Below are positions 24,578 to 33,529 of a DNA stretch of 35,784 bases, one piece after another (the first letter of the stretch is position 1; each line of letters opens with the position of its first letter). The notes under the pieces are model-generated. The model made no database searches. It had not been told where the DNA came from and saw only the letters and a list, made by a program, of their open reading frames with translations. The stretch is taken from contig JAJYPH010000013.1 in the NCBI GenBank assembly GCA_021795575.1, positions 1 through 35,784 of the forward strand, in the 5' to 3' direction. The DNA is from Bacillota bacterium. GTDB lineage: Bacteria; Bacillota; Sulfobacillia; Sulfobacillales; JAIMBI01. Both the position numbers and the translations under genes were made by a program.

Positions 24578-25347
24578 GCCGGCGCGCGCGTCCAGGCGAT
24601 GAGCCGAGCGGCGAGGATGAGCGGCTGACCGGCCGGCATGCGGTGGAAGAAGCGCTCCACGCGGGGGTGGCGTTGAACCGCATCCTGGTGGCCGAGCATC
24701 TTCCGGTCCGTGTGATCGAGCGCATCCGGCAGCTGGCCCGCGAACGCCAGGTTCCAGTCGCCGTGGTGCCGCGGGCCCGCCTGGAAGCCATGCTGGGGGG
24801 CGAGGCCCATCAGGGACTGGTGGCGCTGGTGGCGGCGGCGCCCCTTTTGACCGAGGCCGACCTGGACGGCATTCTGGACGGGGCGGAGAATCCGTTTGTC
24901 CTGCTGTTGGACGGCATTCAAGACCCGCACAATTTGGGGGCCATCCTGCGCGTGGCGGACGCCACGGGTGCTTCGGCGGTCGTCGTGCCGCGCCACGGGG
25001 CGCCGGGCGTCACCGCCACGGTGGCTCGCACCGCGGCCGGCGCCACCGCCTGGGTGCCCGTGGTCCGGGTCACCAACCTCGTTCCGATGATCGATCGGCT
25101 GAAGGCGCGCGGGATGTTCGTCTGGGGGGCGGATCCCGAAGCGACGGAGCCCTACACCGCCTTGGACGCGCGGGGGGCGACCGCGCTGGTGGTGGGTGCC
25201 GAAGGCCGGGGCATTCGGCCCCTGGTGAAAGCGCATGCCGACGGGATGGTGGCGATTCCGATGGCTGGACATGTCGCTTCGTTGAATGCCGCCACAGCGG
25301 CTGCCGTGCTGGCCTTTGAAGTGGCGCGCCAGCGCCGCGAAAAATAG
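24574..25347 (+). CDS. rlmB: 23S rRNA (guanosine-2'-O-)-methyltransferase, TrmH/SpoU family
   Basis: A 257-residue SPOUT methyltransferase; by position it corresponds to RlmB, which methylates G2251 in the peptidyl-transferase loop. A small N-terminal substrate-binding domain (residues about 18-85, LTGRHAVEEALHAGVALN) precedes the catalytic domain. SPOUT motifs are DGIQDPHNLGAILR (motif 1), ALVVGAEGRGI (motif 2) and IPMAGHVASLNAATAAAVL (motif 3), the last being normally SLNVSvA, here with AAT in place. The Arg of motif 1 and Asn of motif 3 are present. The ATG overlaps the cysS stop. In Bacillus a mini-RNase III gene lies between these two; it is missing here. Confidence 0.93.
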   Translation: MSRRARPGDEPSGEDERLTGRHAVEEALHAGVALNRILVAEHLPVRVIERIRQLARERQVPVAVVPRARLEAMLGGEAHQGLVALVAAAPLLTEADLDGILDGAENPFVLLLDGIQDPHNLGAILRVADATGASAVVVPRHGAPGVTATVARTAAGATAWVPVVRVTNLVPMIDRLKARGMFVWGADPEATEPYTALDARGATALVVGAEGRGIRPLVKAHADGMVAIPMAGHVASLNAATAAAVLAFEVARQRREK

Positions 25348-25350
25348 GGC

Positions 25351-25380
25351 TTGCGGTTTCGCCAAGCCTGACTACATAAT
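25351..25380 (+). promoter_or_regulatory. Candidate promoter of sigH
   Basis: TTGCGG (25351-25356), 18-base spacer, CATAAT (25375-25380), directly after the rlmB stop and about 63 bases before the sigH GTG. Fits a sigma-A promoter moderately well, so sigH can be expressed apart from cysS-rlmB. Confidence 0.5.
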
Positions 25381-25442
25381 GTGTCTCATACTGCGGCGGA
25401 TTATCCGCGAGTCGTGCCCGAACCTGAGTGGGGGGATAAGGG

Positions 25443-26099
25443 GTGGCGCTTTATCCGCATCGAGCGCTGGAACTCGACGACCTGACCGACGAAGCCATCG
25501 TGCAGGATGCGCACGAAGGCGACATGGATGCCCTGGAGTTTCTGATCAATAAATATCGAAACTTCGTGCGCGCCAAAGCCCGGTCGTATTTTCTGGTGGG
25601 CGCCGACCGCGAGGACATCATTCAAGAGGGCATGATCGGCCTGTATAAAGCCGTTCGGGATTTTCGGACCGACAAGCTGGCATCATTTCGGGCGTTTGCC
25701 GAACTGTGCGTGACCCGGCAGATCATCACCGCCATCAAGACGGCCACCCGTCAGAAGCACATCCCCCTGAACTCTTACGTGTCGTTGAACAAGCCCATCT
25801 ACGAGGACGACTCGGACCGGACGCTGATGGACGTGCTGTCGGGGACGCGCCTGTCCGACCCCGAGGACCTCATCATTGGCCGGGAAGAATTTGGCGACAT
25901 CGAGGAAAAGATGGGCGAAATTCTTTCGGACCTCGAGTGGAAAGTGCTCATGTCCTACTTGGATGGACGGTCATATCAAGAAATTGCCATCGACCTGCAC
26001 CGCCACGTCAAGTCCATCGACAACGCGTTGCAGCGGGTTAAGCGCAAGCTGGAGCGCTATCTGGAAAGCCGCGGGCATCAGGTGCCGGTCGGCTCCTGA
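25443..26099 (+). CDS. sigH: RNA polymerase sigma factor SigH (stage 0 sporulation)
   Basis: A 218-residue sigma-70 family factor, exactly the length of Bacillus SigH. Region 2 shows DALEFLINKYRNFVRAKARSY followed by GADREDIIQEGMIGLYKAVR (core binding and -10 recognition), then FRAFAELCVTRQIITAIKTA. Region 4 shows LSDLEWKVLMSYLDGRSYQE and IAIDLHRHVKSIDNALQRVK, the helix-turn-helix that reads the -35 box. SigH drives entry into sporulation, competence and stationary-phase genes. The GTG at 25443 has TAAGG close upstream and gives the usual N-terminus. In Bacillus yacP (rae1) lies before sigH; here it is absent. A 6-bp hairpin (26102-26120) follows the stop. Confidence 0.96.
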   Translation: MALYPHRALELDDLTDEAIVQDAHEGDMDALEFLINKYRNFVRAKARSYFLVGADREDIIQEGMIGLYKAVRDFRTDKLASFRAFAELCVTRQIITAIKTATRQKHIPLNSYVSLNKPIYEDDSDRTLMDVLSGTRLSDPEDLIIGREEFGDIEEKMGEILSDLEWKVLMSYLDGRSYQEIAIDLHRHVKSIDNALQRVKRKLERYLESRGHQVPVGS

Positions 26100-26101
26100 G
26101 G

Positions 26102-26120
26102 GCGCACGAGCAGAGTGCGC
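26102..26120. terminator. Small hairpin between convergent sigH and transglutaminase genes
   Basis: GCGCAC (26102-26107) pairs with GTGCGC (26115-26120) around a seven-base loop, three bases past the sigH stop. No T-run follows, so terminator function is only possible. Confidence 0.3.
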
Positions 26121-26174
26121 TAGCTCGCCGCCCCCATGTCTCCGGCAACCTCTGCGCCCACAGGGCGATGACCG

Positions 26175-28274
26175 TCAGCTGGCCCAGAGGCGGGCCAGCG
26201 GGCGGCGCCACAACCCTCGCAAAACCTCCTGCACGGCCGATTCTGCCGTCGCCAGCTGTTCTTCGTCGGGCAGCTGCCCCCCATACCACCAGCACTCCAT
26301 CACCAGGATGGTTGGCTTCAGCAGGGGCTGGTACTCCGGCGGCAGCCCGAGATACATCTGCCGGAGGGTGGTGTCCGCTCTGACAGAGCGGCGATCGGCC
26401 AAGCGAAACATGAGCCAGAGGCGGCGGTCGAGGCGCTTTAGGCGCCGGTGGGGGTCATTCAGCGCGGACCGGGCGTTGCGCCAGGCCAGCCAAATGGCCG
26501 CGACGGCCGCGGCGGCCGCCAGGACGGCCGTCCAGGGGATGGCGGGGGCGTGCGCGCCGGCGGGGGGGGTCGGACGCTTCTTGGCGACGCGGGGCACCTT
26601 GGGATGGGTTCCGGCGATCGTCGGCACCTTGACGGGCGGTTGGTGGGGCGTGACGGCCTCCGTGAACGTCTGCCCGGGCTTGGCCGTCAGCGGCACGGTC
26701 CAGCCGTAGGTGGGATCGATCGGAATCCACCCGTAGGGCGCCACGTACACCTGCGCCCACGAATGCGCATCGACGGCCGACACGACATAGTCGCGGGTTT
26801 TGATGTTATAGGTGCCGGGGCCGTAGCCAACGACCCAGCGCGCCGGGATGCCGATGGATCGGGCCATCATGATAAACGTCGTCGAAAACTGGTCGCAGTA
26901 GCCAGCATGCGTGACCAGCAGAAACTGGTTGACCGCGTCGCCGCTGGACGACGGTTTGAAGTTAAACGTGTAGCGCTCATGGGAGTCCAGATACTTGGCC
27001 AGATCCTCGGACGCCTGCCACGGTCCGCGCGCGTTTGCGGTAATGCGGCGGGCCAGCTGACCCACGCGCGGGGACAGGTTGCTGGGGGTTTGCAGGTCGG
27101 CGGCCAAACTTTGCGGCACCGGGCTGAACGGCACGGCATTGACGGACGACATGTTGACGACCGGCACGGTCATGGTGACCCGATACGTAATGGGGTTTTG
27201 ACCCATCAGTTCTTCGCGGTTGGGCAGCACCTGGCCGTTCACCCCGGACACGGACGTGGGGGTGCCGCTGTATACGAGCGGAACCGTTCCGGACTGGGAC
27301 GCCATCGCCACGGTGATGTGCCACTGATCGGTGGAAAACCCGTTGATGGCGGGGCTGAAGAACGGGTGCGGCGCACTTCCCGAAAGGAAGGGGGTGGCGG
27401 TGCCCGCCGGCGACGACCAGCTGGTGCCGTTAAACGTGTTGTACACCGCGGTTTGCCAGTACGACGCCATGGGGGCGCCGGACACCACCAGCACGGTTTG
27501 GTGGGACGGCGTCACCGGGTGGTTGATGCTCGTGTCCCCGATGCCGATGCCCGTGGTGTAGTTCCCACCGGGGATGTTGGCAAGCCCTATGCCGGATCCG
27601 CCGCCCACGGGCAGGGTGCCGCCGGCTCCCTTCACATGTCCCGGATGCCCGGCCGTGGACCACCCCAGCACCAGCGGCAGCACCAGAACCAAACCCAGCA
27701 CCCCATACCAGTACCCGCCGGGTCGCCCAATCGTCGACGCGGCCGACTCCTCCAGATGGGTGTCGGCCAAGAGCCACAGGCCCACCACGAGATAGGCCGC
27801 CACGGGGCCCTCTCCCTGGAGGTGCCAGAAGGTGTGGTTGACGATCAGGATAATGCCGCCCAAGAGGAGCAGCAGCAGCACCCGATCCCGTGACTGGGCC
27901 AGCCGGAAGACGAGCCAGCCCAACACCACGGCCACCAGGATCAGCACCAGCCCGGCGGTGGGCGGCAAGCTGGCCCAGGCGGCGGGCGATTCACTCAACA
28001 GCGTGTGGGGAATGGCGGCCAGCGCGGCCAAAATGACCCCGAACGGTTCGGGCACCTGGACTACCAATTCCAGCATGAACGCCGCCAACATGGCTACCAC
28101 CGTGGCTTCCCAGTGGGGCAGCAGCTCCGCCGCGGCCAGGCACAGGGGAAACAGGCTCAGCAGGAGCGCCGACGAAAAGCCCCCGGAGTGGGCATATGGC
28201 CAGAACAGCGTCGTGAGCCACAGCCCCAGCAGCAGGGTGCGTGTGGGCGTCAGCGCCCGAGCCAGGCCCCTCAT
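26175..28274 (-). CDS. Transglutaminase-like membrane protein (TgpA/DUF3488 type)
   Basis: A 699-residue protein with about six to seven membrane helices in the first 210 residues (for example ALLLSLFPLCLAAAELL and LVLILVAVVLGWLVFRLA), a large extracytoplasmic transglutaminase-like domain, one more membrane helix near residue 590 (IPWTAVLAAAAAVAAIWLAW) and a C-terminal cytoplasmic DUF4129-like tail. The catalytic triad is visible: Cys460 (HAGYCDQFST), His504 (DAHSWAQVYV) and Asp520 (IPIDPTYGW). TgpA proteins act on periplasmic or surface proteins; the substrate here is unknown. Its ATG overlaps the stop of the DUF58 gene (ATGA), giving a tight MoxR-DUF58-TgpA operon, an order conserved in many bacteria. 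Confidence 0.92.
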   Translation of the reverse strand: MRGLARALTPTRTLLLGLWLTTLFWPYAHSGGFSSALLLSLFPLCLAAAELLPHWEATVVAMLAAFMLELVVQVPEPFGVILAALAAIPHTLLSESPAAWASLPPTAGLVLILVAVVLGWLVFRLAQSRDRVLLLLLLGGIILIVNHTFWHLQGEGPVAAYLVVGLWLLADTHLEESAASTIGRPGGYWYGVLGLVLVLPLVLGWSTAGHPGHVKGAGGTLPVGGGSGIGLANIPGGNYTTGIGIGDTSINHPVTPSHQTVLVVSGAPMASYWQTAVYNTFNGTSWSSPAGTATPFLSGSAPHPFFSPAINGFSTDQWHITVAMASQSGTVPLVYSGTPTSVSGVNGQVLPNREELMGQNPITYRVTMTVPVVNMSSVNAVPFSPVPQSLAADLQTPSNLSPRVGQLARRITANARGPWQASEDLAKYLDSHERYTFNFKPSSSGDAVNQFLLVTHAGYCDQFSTTFIMMARSIGIPARWVVGYGPGTYNIKTRDYVVSAVDAHSWAQVYVAPYGWIPIDPTYGWTVPLTAKPGQTFTEAVTPHQPPVKVPTIAGTHPKVPRVAKKRPTPPAGAHAPAIPWTAVLAAAAAVAAIWLAWRNARSALNDPHRRLKRLDRRLWLMFRLADRRSVRADTTLRQMYLGLPPEYQPLLKPTILVMECWWYGGQLPDEEQLATAESAVQEVLRGLWRRPLARLWAS

Positions 28275-29392
28275 GCCGTGAACCCCTGAGCCAAGACCCG
28301 TGGCAGATCCGACAGTTGACCCACCGCGCCGGGAACGCCCTGGCCCCCGACGTACAGCACCATGGCCCCGGGAGTGCGGCCGCGGTGCACCTGACCCGGC
28401 TCGCGGCCGGTAATGATGAGCCGCGCGTGCGACGACGCTGCGGGCAGCAACAGTTGGTCGGACGCGTCCTCCCGGCGCCAGCGCACCTCAGACAGCATCC
28501 GCATGATCTGTTTTAAGTGCTCCGGGCCGGTGCGCGCGGGGAGCGTGAGGTCCGCGCCCAAGAGGGTGAGCGCCACGTTCTGTTCGCGCTGCAGGCCAAA
28601 CTCCGCCAGCGAGCCGGCGCACGCCAGCGCGGTTTCGAAGTGGTGCGGGGTGAATACGCCCGGCTGGTCGACGACGACCTCCAGTTCCGGGACGGTCAGC
28701 GGCTCAAACTGCTTGACCTTGAACTGGCCCGTCTTCGCCGTGGTTTGCCAGTGAATGCGGCTCAGACGATCACCGGTGACAAAGTCGCGGATCCCTCGAA
28801 GCTCCGACGACTCGTCCACCATCATGGTGCGCTCGCGGAGGCCGCCCTCCCACTCGCGCGGCAGGGCTGCCACGAAGGACAAGGGCACGGTGGGCGGCCA
28901 CACCTCCAGCTCCTGGGGGCTTTCCAGCACGCGGCGCCGCGTCAGGAAGCCGAACAAATCTCCCGACGTGAGCACGACCTCGTTGAAGCGATGCACGCCC
29001 CGTGGCACGTTCAGCAGCCGGTACGTCACGGTCACCTCACGCTGGAACCAGGGAAACGCGACGAAGCTGGACGCGCCCGCGGCCACCACCCCGAGGGGAA
29101 GGCGGTCCCGCACAGCCAGATAAAGCCATGGCCACCACCGGGGCAGCTCGACGGTGACCGACACCACCACGGTGTCGCCCGCCGCCACCGGTGTGGACGG
29201 CACCTGGCGGCGTACGTGGAGCCGCGACAGCGGCGCAATGCCCGTCAACAGCACCAGGGCCGTCAGGACGACCACAAATACCACCACGTGATAGGCGAGC
29301 TGCCCCCCCTGGTACCACGCGAAGAAGGCCGTGGCCAAAAGCACCCCCAAGAGAAACCCGAGGCGGCCGGGTGCCAGCATTCCCCGTTTCAC
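28271..29392 (-). CDS. DUF58 domain protein (MoxR-associated)
   Basis: A 373-residue protein with two N-terminal membrane helices (LGFLLGVLLATAFFAWYQ and VVVFVVVLTALVLLTG), a beta-rich middle region, and the DUF58 domain, recognised by IRDFVTGDRLSRIHW followed by TAKTGQFKVKQFE (family pattern: Y..GD..R.IhWk.sAr.g.l.v.efe). DUF58 has a von Willebrand A-like fold and is thought to work with the MoxR ATPase and the transglutaminase in envelope or protein maturation. It starts with GTG at 29392 that overlaps the MoxR stop (GTGA) and ends in the ATGA overlap with the next gene, so the three are translationally coupled. Confidence 0.93.
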   Translation of the reverse strand: MKRGMLAPGRLGFLLGVLLATAFFAWYQGGQLAYHVVVFVVVLTALVLLTGIAPLSRLHVRRQVPSTPVAAGDTVVVSVTVELPRWWPWLYLAVRDRLPLGVVAAGASSFVAFPWFQREVTVTYRLLNVPRGVHRFNEVVLTSGDLFGFLTRRRVLESPQELEVWPPTVPLSFVAALPREWEGGLRERTMMVDESSELRGIRDFVTGDRLSRIHWQTTAKTGQFKVKQFEPLTVPELEVVVDQPGVFTPHHFETALACAGSLAEFGLQREQNVALTLLGADLTLPARTGPEHLKQIMRMLSEVRWRREDASDQLLLPAASSHARLIITGREPGQVHRGRTPGAMVLYVGGQGVPGAVGQLSDLPRVLAQGFTA

Positions 29393-30372
29393 GGCCGCGA
29401 CTCGCCGGCCGGCACGGGTACCTTGGACAAAATGTCGTCCACAATTTCGCGGACCACCGTGTGACCCTCGCGCCGCACCCCGCCGCGGGGGATGAGCCGG
29501 TGCACCAGCACATCCGGCGCCAACAGGCGAATGTCATCGGGAATGACATACGGGCGGCCGTGCATGAGCGCCCACGCCTGAGCCGCCCGCAGCAGCGCGA
29601 CCAAGGCCCGGGGGCTGGCCCCCAGGTACAGGCGGGACTGATCCCGGGTGTGCTCGGCCACCTGCGCCAGGTAGCGCAGCACATGGTCCTGCGCGCGGAC
29701 ACCCGCCGCCGCACGACGCAACTGCAGGATGTCGGCCTGGCTCATCACCGGTTGGACGGCCGTGGACATGACCTCCTGCTGCACGCGCTGGAGCAGCTGG
29801 ACTTCTTCGTGAGGGGTGGGGTATCCCATGTGCAGGCGGAATAAAAATCGGTCCAGCTGGGCTTCCGGCAAGGGAAAGGTGCCTGCGTACTCGATCGGAT
29901 TCTCGGTGGCGACCACCATAAACGGCGCTTCCACTGGGTAGGTGTGGCCGTCGACCGTGACCTGCTCTTCCTCCATCACCTCCAGCAGGGCGGACTGGGT
30001 GCGTGGCGACGTGCGGTTGATTTCGTCGGCCAGGAGCAGATTCGTAAAAACCGGGCCCGGTCGAAACGAAAATTGTCGCGTGCCCGGGTCAAACACACTG
30101 ACGCCCAGCACGTCCGACGGCAGGAGGTCGGGGGTGAACTGCACCCGCGAAAATCCGAGCGACAAACTTTGCGCCAGCGTTTTGGCCAACAGCGTCTTGC
30201 CGACGCCAGGCACGTCCTCCAACAGCACGTGACCCCCGGCAATGAGCGCGCACACGAGGCGCTCCGCCACCGACCGCTTGCCGACGATAATGCGATCGAT
30301 GTTGTCCAACAGCTGCTCTACGCGCGGGTGGCCGGCATCAAAGGCGGCCGCAGCCTGGCTCGTGGCGTCCAT
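29389..30372 (-). CDS. MoxR-family AAA+ ATPase
   Basis: A 327-residue AAA+ ATPase, likely a chaperone for maturation of proteins handled by the DUF58/transglutaminase partners. Walker A is EDVPGVGKT, Walker B is LLLADEINRTSPRTQ, sensor 1 lies in VVATENPIEYAGTFPLPEAQ, the arginine finger in LPEAQLDRFLFR, and sensor 2 in LGASPRALVALLRAA, all standard for MoxR. The ATG at 30372 has AAGGAGG about twelve bases upstream. A strong hairpin (CCGCCCAC 30403-30410 with 30418-30425) lies in the leader 30-50 bases before the start and may affect transcription or mRNA stability. Confidence 0.95.
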   Translation of the reverse strand: MDATSQAAAAFDAGHPRVEQLLDNIDRIIVGKRSVAERLVCALIAGGHVLLEDVPGVGKTLLAKTLAQSLSLGFSRVQFTPDLLPSDVLGVSVFDPGTRQFSFRPGPVFTNLLLADEINRTSPRTQSALLEVMEEEQVTVDGHTYPVEAPFMVVATENPIEYAGTFPLPEAQLDRFLFRLHMGYPTPHEEVQLLQRVQQEVMSTAVQPVMSQADILQLRRAAAGVRAQDHVLRYLAQVAEHTRDQSRLYLGASPRALVALLRAAQAWALMHGRPYVIPDDIRLLAPDVLVHRLIPRGGVRREGHTVVREIVDDILSKVPVPAGESRP

Positions 30373-30484
30373 AGCGTGTCGTGTCCTCCTTCAGTTTGCG
30401 GACCGCCCACCAGCGGGGTGGGCGGCGCCCGCCTCGGTGTGGCGCGGCACGTGCACCGGACGCCCACGGCGTCGCCGCTTCGCG

Positions 30485-30493
30485 TGCTATACT
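30485..30493 (+). promoter_or_regulatory. Candidate extended -10 promoter of the tRNA cluster
   Basis: TGCTATACT fits an extended -10 element (TGn TATACT) about 80 bases upstream of the first tRNA. No clear -35 box. Confidence 0.45.
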
Positions 30494-30573
30494 GACACCA
30501 GATTCTCCGTTCGACGGCGGCGACATCTTCTGTTAGGGTACCGGGTTGAGCCGCCGGGTTCAAGCGCCAGTCG

Positions 30574-30648
30574 GCCGGAATAGCTCAGTGGTAGAGCGCT
30601 CGCCTTGTAAGCGAGGGGTCGTGGGTTCAAATCCCACTTTCGGCTCCA
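30574..30648 (+). tRNA. tRNA-Thr (anticodon TGT)
   Basis: Complete cloverleaf: acceptor GCCGGAA with TTTCGGC (one G-U pair), D-arm with TAGCTCAGTGGTAGAGC, anticodon stem CTCGC/GCGAG around the loop CTTGTAA with anticodon TGT, T-arm GTGGG/CCCAC around TTCAAAT, discriminator T and encoded CCA. Reads ACA and probably other ACN codons. First of four clustered tRNAs. Confidence 0.97.
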
Positions 30649-30817
30649 TTCGTCCTGATGCTTCCCCGCGGGGGCCACCCGATGATCGGTCTCCATGAGG
30701 CGTAACGACGCCCGGCGGGGTTTGGTTGATTCCCCTAGCGTTTCGACGTCGGCTCCGGGTGCGGTTTTTGGGCTGGACATCGACGGAACGCTCGTGTATG
30801 ATGCGCATGGACCGTGC

Positions 30818-30903
30818 GGACGGGTGCCCGAGTGGCTAAAGGGGGCGGTCTGTAAAACCGTTGGCTAACGCCTACGTTGGTTCAAATCCAACCCCGTCCA
30901 CCA
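30818..30903 (+). tRNA. tRNA-Tyr (anticodon GTA)
   Basis: Class II tRNA with long variable arm. Acceptor GGACGGG pairs with CCCGTCC, discriminator A, encoded CCA. The anticodon loop is CTGTAAA with anticodon GTA. T-arm has GTTCAAATC. The long arm (around TGGCTAACGCCTAC) is typical of bacterial tRNA-Tyr. Confidence 0.97.
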
Positions 30904-30921
30904 GTTGGTCCACGTGTTTAT

Positions 30922-30998
<77 letters not shown>

Positions 30999-31000
30999 TT

Positions 31001-31076
<76 letters not shown>

Positions 31077-31085
31077 GTTTGTCAG

Positions 31086-31113
31086 CGGGTCGGGCAGCCG
31101 GCCCGTTTGTTTG
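31086..31113 (+). terminator. Intrinsic terminator of the tRNA cluster
   Basis: An 8-bp stem (31086-31093 with 31098-31105, one T-G wobble) with a four-base loop, followed by TTTGTTTGT. Ten bases past the last tRNA; a convincing rho-independent terminator on the plus strand. Confidence 0.8.
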
Positions 31114-31122
31114 TGGTCGGGA

Positions 31123-32244
31123 TCACCGCGGGCGGAGGGGCGGCGGGGCCGATGGGGGGTCGTTCTGCTCCAACAGGCTCCGCCAAGCGGCGGCGCCGGC
31201 CGACCAGGCGGCGGCCACGAGGCCTGCCACCGGCACGGCAAAGAGAGCGCCCCAGATGCCGAACAACAGCGCTCCGCTCATAAGGGCCACCACGGACAGG
31301 ACCGGATGCAGCCCCACCTGCTGCCGGATGATGCGCGGCCCCAAAATTTGCGATTCCAGCAGCTGAATGATGACGTACAGCATGAGCACCTCGGGCACCA
31401 GCGGCAGTGGTTGCTTCAAAAGCGCCAGGAGCACCGGCAGGACCGCGCCGAGCACTGGGCCGATGAGCGGCACCAGCTCCATGAGCGCCGCGAAACTGCC
31501 GACGGCCAGCGGGTACGGCAGTCCCAGGACCCAGCATCCGAGGCCGAACGCGGCGCCCACCGTCAGCGACAAAATCAGCTGGCCGCGAAGGTAGCCGCGA
31601 ATGACCCGGGTCAGGGTGGCCTGCAGCGCCACCAGATGCACGCGGTTGGCGCGCGGCACCAGCCGCATGATGGACCGGCGGATGCGCCGGGCATCCAGCA
31701 GCAGATACACCGTGATGAAAATGGTGATGGCCGCAGCGCCCACGGCGCTGGCGAGTGCCAGGACCGCGTTCAGCGTCTGAGACAAAATCACACTGGAGAC
31801 CGTGCCGACGCTATTGAGCACCCGGTCTTGCAGCGTGGACCACTTGAGCGTCACCCCAAAGTGCTTAAGAAACGTGAGGATGCGGGGACCCGAGGCCGCC
31901 CAGTGATTCAGCTCGTGCGGCAGGTGCACCGCCAGCGCGGCCAGCTGACCAATGAGCGCCGTGCCGACGTAAATGCCGCCGCCCAAAAAGAGGGCGGTGG
32001 CGGCGGTCACCACGATGATGACCGCCAGCACGCGGCCCACCCGCGACTCCAGGGCCGCGACGTAGGGCGCGAGGAACAGCGTGTACATCAACGCCAGCAG
32101 GAGAACGAGCACCACGGCTGCGAGCCGGCTCACCACCGCCCACAGCCCCACCAGCACGACGCCAGCGCCCAGCACCACCAGCACCACGTCGCGGGCGACG
32201 GCGACGCGTTCGGCAAACGAGGGACGCGGTGGCGTGGGACGCAT
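31123..32244 (-). CDS. AI-2E family (PerM-like) membrane transporter
   Basis: A 373-residue integral membrane protein of the AI-2E/UPF0118 family. Eight hydrophobic segments are seen in the usual pattern: two at the N-terminus (VVLVVLGAGVVLVGLWAVV and VVLVLLLALMYTLFLAPYV), one near residue 85, a long hydrophilic stretch, and four to five in the C-terminal half. Diagnostic segments are LILSLTVGAAFGLGCWVLG, LMELVPLIGPVLGAVLPVLL and LLESQILGPRIIRQQVGLHP, the last being the family's conserved box. Some members export AI-2, others act as antiporters or have unknown cargo, so no substrate is claimed. The ATG at 32244 has GAGGAGGG six bases upstream. Confidence 0.9.
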   Translation of the reverse strand: MRPTPPRPSFAERVAVARDVVLVVLGAGVVLVGLWAVVSRLAAVVLVLLLALMYTLFLAPYVAALESRVGRVLAVIIVVTAATALFLGGGIYVGTALIGQLAALAVHLPHELNHWAASGPRILTFLKHFGVTLKWSTLQDRVLNSVGTVSSVILSQTLNAVLALASAVGAAAITIFITVYLLLDARRIRRSIMRLVPRANRVHLVALQATLTRVIRGYLRGQLILSLTVGAAFGLGCWVLGLPYPLAVGSFAALMELVPLIGPVLGAVLPVLLALLKQPLPLVPEVLMLYVIIQLLESQILGPRIIRQQVGLHPVLSVVALMSGALLFGIWGALFAVPVAGLVAAAWSAGAAAWRSLLEQNDPPSAPPPLRPR

Positions 32245-32443
32245 CCAGATCCCTCCTCGTGCGAGCGTGGGTGGGCCGGGTACTGCTCAGAGTATAAGGG
32301 TTTGGGCCAACGCTGCTGGCCGCACGCCCTTGGGCTACAATCGATCTCAGCTGGAAGGAGTCGGGCCCGAGGCCCCGTTCGTACGCCGACGGCATCACGG
32401 TCGGCCCGGTCCCGGCCCACCAACCGCGGAAAGGGGGAGGCGC

Positions 32444-33094
32444 GTGACGCCGGCGCTGGATGCGCTCGCCGCCGAGATTGGTGCCGAGGCCGCATCCACG
32501 CGGCATCACGGCCGGCCCGGCCTGCCCGCCCGCGCCAAGGCGGCTTGGGCGGATCGGGTGGCTCGGGAGGTCGGGCCCCATGACTTGGCCGCGTGTGCTG
32601 CGCACTTGGTGGCCCATCGCCATCCCACCGTCCGTCAGGTGGGCCTGGCGCTGCTGGCCCGCCCCGAGGTAGACGCGGCCCAAGCCGAGCGACTGGCCGG
32701 CCAGCTCGCAGACGACCCCGACTGGGAGGTGCGCGAGTGGGTGGTGGAGCCGCTAGTGGCGCATACGGTCCGGGGTGGTTCGGGGTGGCTCGCGCGCTGG
32801 GTGCAGGAAGATGGAGGGCGCCGCCGCGCCGCCGTGGTGGCCACGCGGCAGCTGGTGCGCCGGCGAGCCATCGACTGCGCTACCGCGCTCACGGTGGCGA
32901 CCGCGGTGGTGGACGACCCAACGCCGTATGTGGCGGCCAGCGTCGGCACGTTTCTGCTGGCGGACGGCATCGTCCTGCGGTGCCCCGACGCATTCCACGA
33001 GTGGGTGAAGAACTTGGGGCCGTGTCCGGCCGACTCGCCGCGGTCGCGGCACCTGGCGGCGGTGGCGCGGCGCCATCCCTGGACGGCGACCTAG
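32444..33094 (+). CDS. HEAT/ARM-like helical repeat protein, possibly DNA-alkylation-repair-like
   Basis: A 216-residue, all-helical protein. The sequence alternates paired helices such as HPTVRQVGLALLA, DPDWEVREWVVEPLVAH and VDDPTPYVAASVGTFLL, in which the Pro-Asp turns and W.VREW motif recall HEAT-like repeats seen in the AlkD/AlkC group of alkylation repair glycosylases. The typical catalytic Asp/Trp set cannot be confirmed by eye. The GTG at 32444 is three bases after GGGGGAGG, a short spacing; an in-frame alternative further upstream lacks support. It stands alone between divergent and convergent genes and ends three bases before the DUF202 stop. Confidence 0.55.
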   Translation: MTPALDALAAEIGAEAASTRHHGRPGLPARAKAAWADRVAREVGPHDLAACAAHLVAHRHPTVRQVGLALLARPEVDAAQAERLAGQLADDPDWEVREWVVEPLVAHTVRGGSGWLARWVQEDGGRRRAAVVATRQLVRRRAIDCATALTVATAVVDDPTPYVAASVGTFLLADGIVLRCPDAFHEWVKNLGPCPADSPRSRHLAAVARRHPWTAT

Positions 33095-33097
33095 GGG

Positions 33098-33508
33098 TCA
33101 GAGGCCCGGCCCTTTCCAGAGGTAGATGGCCAGCGCGATGCCGGTGGCCACCAGGAGGCCAGCCAGCAGGAACGGCAGCCGGCTGTGGGCGGCGCTGTGG
33201 CCGCTGTCGTGCAGAATGTCCGTGCGCACCCGATGAAAATGCATGGTGGCGGCGCTGAGGGTGAGCACCCCGACCAGGACCAGCGCCAGGCCGATGGTGT
33301 TGTGCGCTCCCACGGGGCGCGGCGTCGAGCGAGGGGGGGCACCATGAAGGAACCGCGTCTGGAGAAACAGATCAAATTTGGCGAGGACGAAGCCGAAGGT
33401 CATGAGCGCCACGGCCGTCCGGAGCCAGGCCAGGAACGTCCTCTCATTCGAGAGGAGATTCCGCGTCTCGGCGTGGGATCGCCGGTCCGCGTCGTCACGC
33501 TCGCTCAT
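33098..33508 (-). CDS. DUF202 (YidH-type) inner membrane protein
   Basis: A 136-residue membrane protein with three hydrophobic helices (LRTAVALMTFGFVLAKFDLF, IGLALVLVGVLTLSAATM and LPFLLAGLLVATGIALAIYL). The N-terminal LLSNERTFLAWLRTAVAL is the diagnostic DUF202 signature (family: LAnERT.LAWlRTal). Function of the family is unknown; some fungal members extend Vtc-like complexes. The ATG at 33508 follows GCAGGGGT. Its start is only 21 bases from the divergent methyltransferase start, leaving no free space for two normal promoters between them. Confidence 0.88.
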   Translation of the reverse strand: MSERDDADRRSHAETRNLLSNERTFLAWLRTAVALMTFGFVLAKFDLFLQTRFLHGAPPRSTPRPVGAHNTIGLALVLVGVLTLSAATMHFHRVRTDILHDSGHSAAHSRLPFLLAGLLVATGIALAIYLWKGPGL

Positions 33509-33529
33509 ACCCCTGCCCCCCCTGCGAGC